Positions 18,076 to 28,386 of a stretch of 29,909 nucleotides of DNA are shown piece after piece. The position numbers and the translations under genes are program-made. The DNA is from Nemertoderma westbladi (lineage: Eukaryota; Xenacoelomorpha; Nemertodermatida; Nemertodermatidae), in NCBI GenBank assembly GCA_032718475.1, contig JAUCBJ010000834.1:1-29909 (forward strand). Direction: 5' to 3'. The notes beneath the pieces were generated by a model, which searched no databases, was not told the origin of the DNA, and saw only the letters and a list, made by a program, of their open reading frames with translations. Every line of letters starts with the position of its first letter. The first letter of the stretch is position 1.

Positions 18076-18739
18076 AGGAGTAAATAGATGAGTGAAGTGT
18101 GAGTATGAGGTGGGGTGAGTATGTTGGCAATGAGTTGGGTCGTTGTATATTCCTAAAACATAAATTGAGTGATTGGTTCGTTGATATTTTTAGTTATTAA
18201 TAAAAGCGACTATTACCAGACTTACCATCCCATTGTTACCAATATGCATCTGAAAGTAAAGTAAAAAAGTAAATTTTCTTCGGCCACTAGGAGATGTGAA
18301 TTCAATGCAACCACTACACCAAGTTGGAACCTAGGAAATTTATCTTTCTACTAGCCTCATGATAGTGCCTTCTTATCGTATTGAAAATCCGTACTGCTTC
18401 TGTACTGCTTGCTTGTGTACTGGTAAAGCACTGCATACTACAGTACTGGTATTTATACTTCTGACACTTATCAGCTAAAATAGGATACTGATGCGCAGCG
18501 GGTCTGGGCAGCTAAGTGGGGGCACAGGTAGGATACCTGTAGAGAACAGTTTTTGTATTCTCAGCAACATGCAGACATACACTATTTCAGACACTGGCAA
18601 GGATGATGTTCCCGCAGTCATAATAATTAATACATGCCTGTCCATTACCCTACAGGGCATTTCTAAAAGCATATACTCATTTGTTGAGAAATTCTCAAAG
18701 CTAAAAATACACTTTTATATAAAATTAGAGTAAAGTCAA
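18076..18739. other. Non-coding stretch, possible LTR remnant
   Basis: AT-rich sequence with an AATAAA-type word near 18200 (TTAATAAAAGCG), which could be the polyadenylation signal of copy A. No second LTR was found to confirm this. No coding frame is convincing. Confidence 0.35.
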
Positions 18740-19443
18740 CTGTTAGATGCGATGACACACTGGAGCGTTTGGCAGCTTCTGCTAACCTGAATGATAATTC
18801 GGATTTATTAGTTGAGCTAGACAGGAAGGGTACACTTCAAGTTATAGCTTTTGAGGCGCTAGAAGCATTATGAATCCATTATGAATGAAACTTTTGTCTA
18901 TTAAAGAGTATGATACAGATCTCTTTACGCATTTGAGCCTTCTTGATGATAAAATTAACAATTTTTCAAAATTTGTGAAAGAAAAATTTATTTCTATCGA
19001 ACTTAAGATTTCCAAATATGATATAAATAGAACAGGAGCGATTCCAACAGTATCCAATCTGGCCATTCTACCCTTGTCGACCAAGTCAATCTTCTGGAAC
19101 AGCTAACCTACCAAGGTCGTTTATTCCTAACAGAAGTGGTCATTGGCTGGAAAATATTGTATCTGGTAGCAGCACGACACACAAATCAAATCATATTCCA
19201 AATCAAATTTGTGTTGTGTATATTGTCAAGGGAGTCATTATGCTGCTTTATGTGATGTATTTATTACAAAATGTAGAATCGCATAAAGTACATCTACGTA
19301 AAGAAGGTTGGTGCTTTAATTGTTTAAGAATGGACCACGATGCTACAAATTGTCTTTCTAAAAAATGCTGTTACTTTTGCAAGAAAACGTTAGTTACTTT
19401 TGTCACGAACAAGTTTGAACATGCCATTGGCATAACAAATTAA
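18740..19443 (+). pseudogene. Relic of another BEL-like Gag with three zinc knuckles
   Basis: Near 18745-18870 a frame reads CDDTLERLAASANLN and LLVELDRKGTLQ, resembling the N-terminal helical region of BEL-type Gag. Stops and shifts follow. At about 19205-19290 CVYCQGSHYAALC fits CX2CX4HX4C. After a frameshift and stop, the 19216-19443 frame gives CFNCLRMDHDATNC, a second perfect knuckle, and CCYFCKK, the start of a third. Three consecutive knuckles are typical of BEL/Pao Gag C-termini. The capsid core is missing. It is not closely similar to the other BEL pieces here. Confidence 0.6.
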
Positions 19444-20282
19444 AGTAAATTATGTATGAATGTTCATAAATGTTCAAACTACGTAGATATTTAGGTACAA
19501 AAAAATGAATGCAAAACTGAAGGCAATTTAAAAGTTCAATATTAGTTTGTTTTGGTTCATATTCAATTTCGTTAAAGTTAGGACGTTAAATTACCTAATG
19601 TGAACGTCACAATTTGGTAACTTACTCACAATGTCCGGTAAGCAATGTGACAAAACATTGGCAACCCCAGGTTACGAAACAAAAGCGAGCGGCTTGCTAG
19701 TAGGTTCTTCCCCGGTCATCCTTAGGATGTTAAATATAAGCCATGCACAATTATTGTACGCAACGCTGTTACAGTATATTGGTGTACATTATGCATGATA
19801 AATCTTTCTAGCCAAAATGTTACCTCTAGAGTAAAGTTGATGCATCTGACGTATACTATCATGGTCATCATCAGTGGTGTGGATGAGCAGATAATGTGGC
19901 CCAAATAGATTAAGATTCAAATAAGAATAGTTGGATGCAACAAGCATCAGTGAGATTTAATTTAATGTTACACCTACACTCGCCCTGTGGCAAATAAACT
20001 AATGTGATGTACTAATATATTTTAAATCCCCTATAGTCATTGTCTTGTTTGTATCTGCATCTGCTTTATGAAGGAAACAATTGTTGCTTAATTTAATATT
20101 TATTATCTAATCATTATTTATCATATATTGTTATTTTTTAAGTGCATTGCTCGTCTGTTCATGTTATCTTTGTTAAACAAATGTTTGGGTTTGGCTGATG
20201 TATCTGTATGGATGCATTTGTTATACGTCATTGGTTTACTTTTTTTTGTGGTTAATTATTGGTACTATGTTATGCTTTATAG

Positions 20283-20405
20283 ATATTGATGAATGTGATA
20301 CCGCTACTGATAATTGCCACATTGATGCTAGCTGCACAAATACTGTTGGTGGATTCAGCTGTGCTTGCAATTCCGGCTATGAGGGAACTGGTGAATCATG
20401 CACTG
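20283..20405 (+). CDS. Calcium-binding EGF exon 1 of a host gene
   Basis: A 123-base exon (41 codons, phase 1 at both ends) bounded by TTTATAG and GTAAGTA. It encodes one EGF module starting DIDECDTATDNC and ending YEGTGESC, with the six cysteines in EGF spacing. The DxDEC start and the CTNTVGGFSC motif (Asn for beta-hydroxylation, then the aromatic residue) mark it as the calcium-binding type. Such modules occur in tandem in fibrillin-, fibulin- or fibropellin-like extracellular proteins. The symmetric phase makes the exon easy to duplicate. The rest of the gene lies outside the window or in introns not recognised. Confidence 0.93.
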
Positions 20406-20428
20406 GTAAGTACTTAAGTAACTATTCC

Positions 20429-20931
20429 TGTAAATAATCACCAGGTCGTCGAGCGAACTTTCTAATTTATCTGTACCTATTTTTGGGATCGAAACGTAAT
20501 CTGCTGTCTTTGCAGCACTCTGTCCAACCTCCCTCTAGCAGGAAGGTTGGCAGGCCCTCTTAGGATCGAAACGTAATTAACTGGCCACTCAGCAGTCTCC
20601 TTGGCTACCCAATGAGGACGCTTCCTGGGGAGGTATTTAAGGAGCTGCTCGCCACTTTTTCTTCACTTCCAAGTTGACAAACTTTCCTAGTGCAAAGCCC
20701 TGCTTCAAAGTTTAATGATTTAATTGTTTCCTCTTCTATTTCCTTATTATTCATTGAATTATTATAAATAAACTCAGTTATCGCTTTCACTCAAAATCAA
20801 CTTTTTCCACCTTCACCTTAAGCAATCTCTTCTACCTCTACTTTGGGAGCCGACACATAGTTGCACTCCCTTCGGCAACAGGGATTCTAAAATTGAAGGA
20901 CTCTGCATCTCTCAACGCCCAGTTCGCCACA
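20429..20931. mobile_element. Solo LTR, 503 bp
   Basis: The segment is absent from the matching position of unit 2, so it is an insertion. It begins TGTAAATAATCACC and ends GTTCGCCACA (TG...CA). It is flanked by ATTCC (20424-20428) and ATTTC (20932-20936), a 5-bp target duplication with one change; unit 2 has a single ATTTC there. Inside are GGATCGAAACGTAAT twice (20486 and 20563), a TATA-like TATTTAAGG at 20634 and an AATAAA word at about 20767. No internal coding region remains, which fits LTR-LTR recombination. Confidence 0.88.
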
Positions 20932-21039
20932 ATTTCAACTCCTTCATTCTAATTTAGGTTATAACAATGTAATTGACCAAAAGACTGGAAACCCAAAAAA
21001 TGCATTGATATTCAATTCTTGTTTATTGATATTCCTGAT

Positions 21040-21950
21040 ATTCGTCAGTCGACATTAGCACCATTACTATTTGTAATTGTGCTGGATTACGCAATGAGGA
21101 CGACCACAAAGGGTGAAGATCTGGGATTCACACTTCAAGAATGCAGAAGTAGTAGATATCCAGCACCTACAGTCACAGACAACGACATTGTGGATGACAT
21201 CGCTCTGTTCTATAATACGCTAGCAGATGCACAGCTTCTACTAAATAAAGTGGAGAGGGCTGCTAAGTAGGCTGGATTGCATATAAATGCTACCAATACC
21301 GAAATCATGACCTTTAATGTTGATGGAAACTTGACAACCATTGATAATAATCAACTAGCTAAGGAAGGTCGACGACTTCCAGTACCTTGGATCATGGATA
21401 GAGAGTAGCAAAAAGGACATATAAGTTAGGAAAGCAAAGGCTTGGGTAGCTCTATCAAAAATGGATATCATCTGGAAATCAGATCTCTCCAGGCACCTGC
21501 AGACTAAGTTCTTTCGAGTCACAGTGGAAAGTGTATTTTTATACGGGGGTGAGACCTGGACACTGACTAAATCACTTGAACAACGAATTGATGGTTGCTA
21601 CACAAGACTACTAAGGGCAGCCCTAAACATCAGCTGGAGACAACACATGATAAACACTGAGCTTTATGGTACAATACCACCTGTATCAACCACCCTCCGT
21701 GAATGCAGATTAAGATTCAGTGGGCACTGCTGGTGAAGTAAAGACGAGGTCATACCAGATCTACTTTTCTCGAACCAACTCATGGAAAGCGTAGTCGTGG
21801 ACGACCAGCCATACCATATATAGATCAACTTGAAAGGGATACTGAACTTGGGAGAAACGAAATTGCGACAACTATGGAGAATCAGGAAGCCTGGAAGGAT
21901 CTCATTTCCACTGTTCGAGTTCGCTTGACCTAGTAGTAGTAGTAGTAGTA
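21040..21950 (+). pseudogene. 5'-truncated RTE-like LINE, RT C-terminal half
   Basis: Frames in several registers read as a non-LTR reverse transcriptase: STLAPLLFVIVLDYAMR and DNDIVDDIALFYNTLADAQL (the xxDD motif region), AGLHINATNTEIMTFN, then after a shift DDFQYLGSWIESSKKD, KMDIIWKSDLSRHLQTKF, ESVFLYGGETWTLT and RIDGCYTRLLRAALNISW, and RSRGRPAIPYIDQLERD near the end. It finishes at a short TAG microsatellite (about 21930-21950), a type of tail common in RTE-like elements. Several stops and shifts make it dead. It interrupts duplication unit 1. Confidence 0.85.
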
Positions 21951-22249
21951 AATATATTGTAATAATGTTATTACAATTTTTTGTGACATAGTGTATTATT
22001 GCTTTAGTAATCAGAGGAATCACCATTGTATAATCTTGATGTTATTTGTTGTTTAAAATGTTTAAAAATGTGTCAGCATTGTATTGGTTATCAGTGTTTT
22101 GTTGAGTGATTTTGTGATTACTTAAAGTAATTGTTTTGAATTGGGAAAGAGCCAATAGTCCAGGTATAAGCGGAACCAGACAAGGAGTAGGCTAACAAAC
22201 ACGAAAATTAATTATACAATAATAAATAGTCAGATAATAATAATTGAAC
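21951..22249. other. Intronic spacer with a segment repeated at 24966
   Basis: 22033-22150 (TTGATGTTATTTGTTGTTTA through TTACTTAAAGTAATTGTTTT) matches 24966-25075 closely. It probably marks the left part of the duplication unit. No coding content. Confidence 0.7.
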
Positions 22250-23345
22250 TGCCATTGACAAAACAAATTAAAGTAAAATATGTTTGAACGTTAATAAACG
22301 TTCAAACAACGTACATATTTAGGTACAAAAAATGAACGCAAAACTGAACGCAATTTGAACGTTCAATATTCGTTTGTTTTGGTTCATATTCAATTTCGTT
22401 AAAGTTAGGATGTTAAATTACCCAATTTGAACGTCACACATTGGTAAATTACTCACAACATCCGGCAAGCTATGTGACAAAACATTGGCACCCCAAGGTT
22501 ACGAAACGAAAGCGACATGCTAGTAGGTTCTTCCCTGGTCATCCTCGGGATGTTAAATAGAAGCCATGCACAATTATTGTACGCAATGCTGATACAGTAT
22601 ATTGGTGTACAATATGCATGATATCTTTCTAGCCAAAATGTTACCTCTAGAGTAAAGTTGATGTATCTGACCTGTAATATCACGGTCATCATAAGTAGAT
22701 GAGCAGATAATGTGGCCAAAATAGATTAAGATTCAAATAAGAATAGTTGGATGCAACAAGCATCTGTGAGCTTTAATTTAATTGTTACACCTATACTCGC
22801 CCTGTGACAATTAAACTAATGTGATGTACTAATATATTATAAAACCCCTATAGTCATCGTCTTGTTTGTATCTGCATCTGCTTTATGAAGGAACTAATTT
22901 GCTTAATTTTATAATTATTCTCAAATCATTATTTATCTTCTATTTTTATTTTTTAAGTGCATTGCTCGTCTGTTCATGTTATCTTTGTTAAACAAATGTT
23001 TGGGTTTGGCTGATGTATATGTATGGATGCATTTGTTATACGTCATTGTTTTACTTTTTTTTGTGGTTAATTATTGGTACTATTTTATGCTTTATAGATA
23101 TTGATGAATGTGATACCGATACTGATAATTGCCACAATGATGCTAGCTGCACAAATACTGTTGGTGGATTCAGCTGTGCTTGCAATTCCGGCTATGAGGG
23201 AACTGGTGAATCATGCACTGGTAAGTATTTAAGTAACTATTTCAACTCCTTCATTCTAATTTAGTTTATAATAATGTAATTGACCAAAAGACTGGAAACC
23301 CTAAAGAATGCATTGATATTCCTGTTTATTGATATTCCTGATATT
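22250..23345 (+). repeat. Tandem duplication unit 2 (EGF exon with flanking introns)
   Basis: Second copy of the 19420-21040 unit, without the solo LTR and without the LINE. The left edge carries a cluster of TGAACG/CGTTCA words, several with an intact CpG where unit 1 has TG or CA. Similarity ends near 23345 at TGATATTCCTGATATTC, where unit 1 enters the LINE. Confidence 0.9.
23098..23220 (+). CDS. Calcium-binding EGF exon 2 of the same host gene
   Basis: A 123-base exon, phase 1-1, bounded by TTTATAG and GTAAGTA. It differs from exon 1 at only two bases, and both change the protein: Ala to Asp (CDTDTDNC) and Ile to Asn (CHNDASC). All six cysteines and the calcium and hydroxylation motifs are kept. 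In-frame splicing from exon 1 to exon 2 would give two consecutive EGF modules. Confidence 0.93.
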
Positions 23346-24965
23346 CCATTAGATGATGCTGAGGATGAAACTTGAAACATATACTATATTTAATTTTTTT
23401 ACATTTAAACGCCAAAAGTCAATCCTAGACACTAGAACTTCCATAATAATAATTTATGAGCCTAAAGCACTTACTTTGTTTGGGTGGGTGTGATGAACAC
23501 CTGTGGAGTTGGGGTGTACCACATGATCCAATAACATGGTAGTTGTTAGGTACCCTTCGTTGATTCATATCCTACAAGACTAGTGATGGTGACTTGTAGC
23601 GGATGTAGTGCAAGAAGGATGCTGGTGCTATTATTGTACATGGTTGATCTTTACTTGATCAAATAAAGATCAACATCAAATTTGCACATGTTGCAAATGA
23701 TATTACTGATAAAGGTAAAGTGTTTGGTATAGACAAGTTGTCATTTGTGTTGGTTTTCTCATAGCTATTTGCATCCATGCGGTCCTATCTGCACACTACT
23801 TTAGTATAAAATAAACCCAGAGATGGTTGCCATTATCAGTTCTCTAAATGCCAGGTAATCATGAAACCAGGACTGAAAGACACTACCGATGCCAAACAAC
23901 GTATTTGGCACAGATTATGTACAATGTACATACATACATGCTGTACACACATACATAACATCCATGTTCCCAGGATCTTTATGGAACCCATTCATATTTC
24001 CACATAGCAGTTTCTCAATGGGATCACAAATTTGAAAATAAGACGGTAGCGATTGTTGGTAAAAAGTTTGTGGTTAATTTAATTCTATTTTGGTCCTTTA
24101 GGTAATTTTTGTTTAATTTGTCTAATGAAGTCCTATTTATTACATCGAAAATAAACAGTTTTTTGCTTTTCCTGTAAAATAAAAAAAATTGAGTATGGAC
24201 CTTTAGGGGGGTATAACTATCTGACCCATTAACTTTGGTATTTATACAAAAAACGACCTAATTTTCATCCACCACCACTCAGGTAGCACAAATACATAAA
24301 ATTACGTTCATTATTCGTCCAGACGTTCTGAATTTATGTTCATATGACGTTATATTTCTCCCATAGGATTATATTATTGTTGAACGTTCAATAGTTCAAA
24401 GTTGGCCGTCAGAAGTACGTTAAATGAACTGATACTTGAACGTTAAAAGACGTTATGAATCTACTTTCCAATGTCGTTTGATCTGTGTTCACTAGACGTT
24501 CATTTCTGGTGTGTTATAGGTCCATATTAGGTAGAAAAATCGTAAAAATGTAGTGTGAGACCAACCAATCACTGTTTGTGTATGCATGTTATGTGTAGAG
24601 CAGAGGGAAGGGGGTGTGGGGGGGGGGGGGGGGGTTAGCCTACCTTATCCAATCGGCTACACCCTATCCTACGGCCCTTCACCTACAATACCCTATTCAT
24701 TTCGAGAAGGAAGCATCAGAGTATATATGAAAATATTTAATCAATAGTGATATGAGAGTATCCATATTATGGTGATGATCCACAAATTCGCATTCGATTA
24801 GTCAGATTTATATAATTTATCTTATTTCCAGCCAAAATAGAATCATATTGATGAATTTACAAAAATTAATTATAATTTTAAGACTTTATAATTGGTATTT
24901 TAAATTTTATATCTTTTCAAAAAGGTAATAATACACACAAAAAGCAATTTAAGTGTAGTTAAATT
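23346..24965. other. Long intronic or intergenic stretch, no gene seen
   Basis: No frame with recognisable content. Contents: a TACATACATACATG simple repeat near 23930, a cluster of ACGTT and GAACGTTC words at 24305-24510, and a 17-base G run at 24618-24634. No splice-bounded EGF-like exon was found. Confidence 0.55.
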
Positions 24966-25075
24966 TTGATGTTATTTGTTGTTTAAAAATGTGTCAGCAT
25001 TGTATTGGTTATGAGTGTTTTGTTGAGTGATTCATTTTGTGATTACTTAAAGTAATTGTTTTGTATTGAGAAGGA
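24966..25075. repeat. Fragment of a third duplication unit
   Basis: Nearly identical to 22033-22150 except for one small deletion and one short insertion (CATT near 25032). The offset of about 2930 bases is close to that of the EGF units, so a third unit once began here. What follows is unrelated to unit 2. Confidence 0.75.
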
Positions 25076-25523
25076 AACTGTGTAAGCGGATTCAATTCCC
25101 TTCATTCTCCACCCTAAAATGGGACCCGTGGCATTTTACCCATATAGTCGGCGATACGAGATTACCAATAATAATCTCGCCTCATAACAAACTCGGGGGG
25201 GGGGGGGGGGGGGGGCAGCACAGGCCCTAAAGCCACAGAGAGAGGTGAGAGGTCAAACCACCTCAAAGGGAGAACCCAGCTAGTCAAGGCTAGTGGAAGG
25301 GGGTAACACTTACAGGGAGTGCCAAAGTGACAATTAGTATATAAGCCAATAGCGGGCAGGGGAGCATGTGGGGAAAGATAGGAAAGCATCCATTGGATAG
25401 CGAAGGCCAAAGTAGAGTAGAGGAGGAACCAATATGAATGTGTATCAATCATATATTTACTCTGATTACTGGTTTACCGGTCAGTTCATTAATCACAGAG
25501 TAGCAGACTGGTTATAGTTTTAA
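25076..25523. other. Sequence left of the TTAA transposon, with a 21-base G run
   Basis: Contains 21 consecutive G at 25195-25215, then a purine-rich stretch with a TATA-like AGTATATAAGCC near 25334. Removing the transposon at 25524-26237 would make this contiguous with the leader of copy B, so it could be part of that element's LTR. No matching LTR exists in the window to prove it. No coding frame. Confidence 0.35.
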
Positions 25524-26237
25524 GGGGGGGGGGGTACACCATTTTCGGACAACTCTTCGATTTATCACTCTCAGCGTTTCAAAATTGTTTGATTTTGGCT
25601 AAAATTTGGTATATAGGTGCCTAAGATGCTATTCTACATGACAGGTCAGAAAAATTTTTTTTTTCGCTATTTAATATTAGTTAATACTAGTTAACAACAA
25701 AAAAAACTTGGCTGCGCTTAAAACCCTAAGGCTTTTACAGTTTTGAACCTAATCACATGAAAGTTTTTTTATATGATAGATCAAAGATGGGGCAACATAA
25801 CTATCAGGCGAAATTTTGTTAAAATAATTGTGCTCCGCTAGGTGGCGCTGCAAATTTATGCAAATTTTTAGGTTTTTTATAAATAGTATTAAATTTTATT
25901 AACAAAAAATTTCGAAAAGTTGCCTGATACTTTTATGCAGGGTGGCTATCTAGACACCCACAGGAAGTTTCAGACTAATTACTCAAAAATTGTAGAAGTA
26001 GTAGGGTTTTGAAGTTGACAATTTCATGAAAAAAATATTTGGAGATAATCGACCTTTCATTATACATAGTAATAGTAATTTCAATAGGATTCCGTAAATG
26101 GAAATTTACATAACTTGAAAACTAAAAAAGCTATTAAATAGCGGTTTTCAGATTTGGAAACACCATTCAATGGTGCATTACAATATACCATAAAAAAAAT
26201 TTCGACATATTTTGGACCAAAATGGTGTACCCCCCCC
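25524..26237. mobile_element. Non-autonomous TTAA-target DNA transposon, 714 bp
   Basis: The left end GGGGTACACCATTTTCGGAC is mirrored by the right end, which reads GGGGTACACCATTTTGGTCC on the minus strand, giving terminal inverted repeats of about 25 bases beyond the G/C run. TTAA lies immediately outside each end (25520-25523 and 26238-26241). The interior is AT-rich without a transposase frame. TTAA duplication is used by piggyBac and Kolobok superfamilies; the G-run ends make a Kolobok-like or piggyBac-like MITE likely, but I cannot decide between them. Confidence 0.87.
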
Positions 26238-26241
26238 TTAA

Positions 26242-26514
26242 CCATCACTTTATACACTGCTGTTATAATTCTGTATTGCAATTTCAATCATATACTGTTA
26301 TACATTCTGTGCTATTATCATTGAAACATTAACATCGAGAAACACAAACTCTGTTATTTTCCCGACGGCCTTCGGCCACAGATATAAGTTCAGCAGCCTA
26401 GCAGAAAGTGACGCGTATAACCTAACCCGGTCGGGATCCTTGAACTCGATCCTGTCACAGTTAAAACTATCCAGCTTACAACTAAAACTGTGACCGCAAT
26501 ACAATGAGATCGAG
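26242..26514. other. Leader upstream of copy B
   Basis: No coding frame. By position it holds the 5' LTR end and leader of copy B. No primer-binding site could be assigned with confidence. Confidence 0.35.
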
Positions 26515-27683
26515 ATGAGCGAACTGAGGCCCCGAGAACAGGAGGGAGAAAGAATGCCGCCGCAGACCCTGGATGACACCAACCAAACGATACCCAAGCG
26601 GAGGACGGCCGACAACTACGAGGAGGGAAAGACAATGATGTGTCGACGCGCGACGACGACGGCGGTCGGAGTACTGAAGTCGCCGGCCAGCCACAGGCCG
26701 AGGGTAACGGACGGCCCACCGGAACGGCTACGGTGGGGCCGCCGGTACGACGCCGGACGAGGAGGGAAGGTAGAGTCAACGATGAGGAAGTCGGGACGAG
26801 CGATCGCCTGCGACGGGTGTACAACGCCACTAAGAAACTACTGAAAGAGGCTAAGGAGGGGAGAAAGGTAGACCAGCCTAGACTATACCAGAGGCTAGGT
26901 GAGTCGAATAAACATTTTCGTTACTTAGTTCGTTTTGGACAGGGAGAACTGGCGAGTGAGAGAGCAAGAAGGGTCGCCACAGAATTGTTTGAATTATGGC
27001 GGTCCGAGGTAATGGAGCCAGATGTAGTGTACATAGGGCCTTACTTAGTAGATGCTAGGGGAATTAAGTTAGTGGGATGGGTGGACCTGCATGACGGCGA
27101 ATCCGAGGTTAACCCCAAGGATTCGGTTTCGTCGGTTAGTAAGAACCCCAGTAAATGGGGGAAAATCAGTAGAACAGAGAGGCGACGGGAGTCCGTCACG
27201 ACTGATAAGTCCGCTACATCCTCCGCGAAAGCAAGAAGGGTGTTAGAGATAGATCTGGCATGTCAACTAGACATTGTGGCGCTGGATCAAAAGGAATTGG
27301 AGAGGCAGTTAGATGAGGGAACTGCGCTATTAGAGAGAGAGAGAGAATTAGCGAGAGAGTGTAAAGAGAGAGCCGAGAGGGTGGCGAGAAACTATAGGGA
27401 GTGGGAGGAGAGAGAGTTAGGTGAGCGTAAAGAGCACGGGGAGCGGGTGGCTAGAGTAGAAAACGAGCGCAAGGAGTGGGAGGCAAGAGAGGTGAACGAG
27501 CGCAAGGAGTGGGAGGCAAGATAGGTGAATGAGCGTAGAGGGCGGGAGGCGAGGGAGATAGAATTAGCCAACCAGAGCATGAGGGAGGACAGAGATAGAG
27601 AGAGGGCTGGTAAATGGATGCGGGATGATATGCATACCCAGCTGAGGGGGTTAATGCAATATCAAGCGAAGCAAAAGCGCTGA
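26515..27683 (+). pseudogene. Copy B coiled-coil ORF (Gag N-terminal region)
   Basis: An ATG at 26515 opens MSELRPREQEGERMPPQ. A one-base shift at about 26600-26640 moves the frame to the one holding the rest. A helical region follows (LRRVYNATKKLLKEAKEG, RYLVRFGQGELASERARR), like the N-terminal helices of BEL Gag. Then come PDVVYIGPYLVDARGIKLVG, a Ser/Lys-rich linker and, from about 27290, a long Arg/Glu coiled coil (EWEAREVNERKEWEAR). TAG at 27522-27524, shared with copy A, interrupts it; beyond it the frame continues to MQYQAKQKR and a double stop, TGATGA, at 27681-27686. The protein probably assembles with the downstream Gag part. Confidence 0.7.
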
Positions 27684-27834
27684 TGAGAACTGGCAAAAAT
27701 GGGATTATCGGAGAGTGAGGCTGGTTCGGGTAGTATTTACGAAGAACCAGAGGTAATGGAAACCTTTGTTAATACCCCACTTACAGGTACCGGACGACAG
27801 ACCCAGGACTGGAGTAACCATACGGGCTGGGGGG

Positions 27835-27912
27835 TAATAATAATAATATGTTAGAGGGAGTTAATATTAATAGTACCGTAATAGACAAACCCTATTCAAA
27901 CCTTTCTTGCAG
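27835..27912 (+). other. Candidate 78-bp intron in copy B
   Basis: Begins GTAATAATAA and ends CAAACCTTTCTTGCAG. Both neighbouring frames fit a phase-1 intron: upstream SNHTGWG plus one base, downstream two bases then NNVLPGNNN. The segment contains stops in the spanning frame. Copy A preserves the same borders (15032/15033 and 15110). A tiny intron within a retrotransposon is unusual but the fit is good. Confidence 0.55.
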
Positions 27913-28138
27913 GAAATAATGTTTTACCCGGTAACAATAACCCTAATTTAAATGTGCAAAGTAATCTAAATAATACAAATAATTCTGAGCAAAATAATTT
28001 AAATAATTTAAATAATTTTGGTAACATCAATACGTTAAACAACCCTGAAGAAATTAACCAAAATAATATCATTAGTAATAGTGTAACAAATCAGGGCGAA
28101 ATTAATAATGGTGCAATTAATACAAACATTTAGGGAAC

Positions 28139-28316
28139 AGGTGGGCCGGCCAACGAGAGCCTGCAAGGCCACGCAGTTGCACAGGGGGAAGAGGGGGTGA
28201 GTCAACCCAATGAGAGCCTGCAAGGCCACGCAGTTGCACAGGGGGAATAGGGGGTGAGTCAACCCAACGAGAGCCTGCAAGGCCATGCAGTTGCACAGGG
28301 AGAAGCGGGGGTGAAC
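28139..28316. repeat. 57-bp tandem repeat, three copies
   Basis: AACGAGAGCCTGCAAGGCCA-like starts lie at 28151, 28208 and 28265, each followed by GCAGTTGCACAGGG. The 57-base period keeps the reading frame (19 codons). Copy A lacks the array entirely. Confidence 0.93.
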
Positions 28317-28386
28317 AAATATAGCGAGGGTAGAGATAGTGCATCGACTAGAGAGGGGTGTAGGGATGAAGTAAGAGGTGACGGAT

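Larger units (their letters stand above)
19420..21040 (+). repeat. Tandem duplication unit 1 (EGF exon with flanking introns)
   Basis: Sequence from about 19420 matches 22250 onward through the EGF exon and on to about 23340, interrupted in unit 1 by the solo LTR at 20429-20931. Similarity is very high around the exon (roughly 97 percent over 250 bases of upstream intron, by eye) and lower at the far left. The offset between units is about 2815-2825 bases. Confidence 0.9.

Noticed and set aside
22453-22719. 88-codon minus-strand frame in unit 2
   Set aside because: The matching region of unit 1 has a different, shorter frame, so the reading frame is not conserved between copies.
25085-25130. 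Inverted piece of the copy A 3' end (CACCCTAAAATGGG on the plus strand)
   Set aside because: Only about 25 low-complexity purine/pyrimidine bases match the region near 17980; too short to claim homology.
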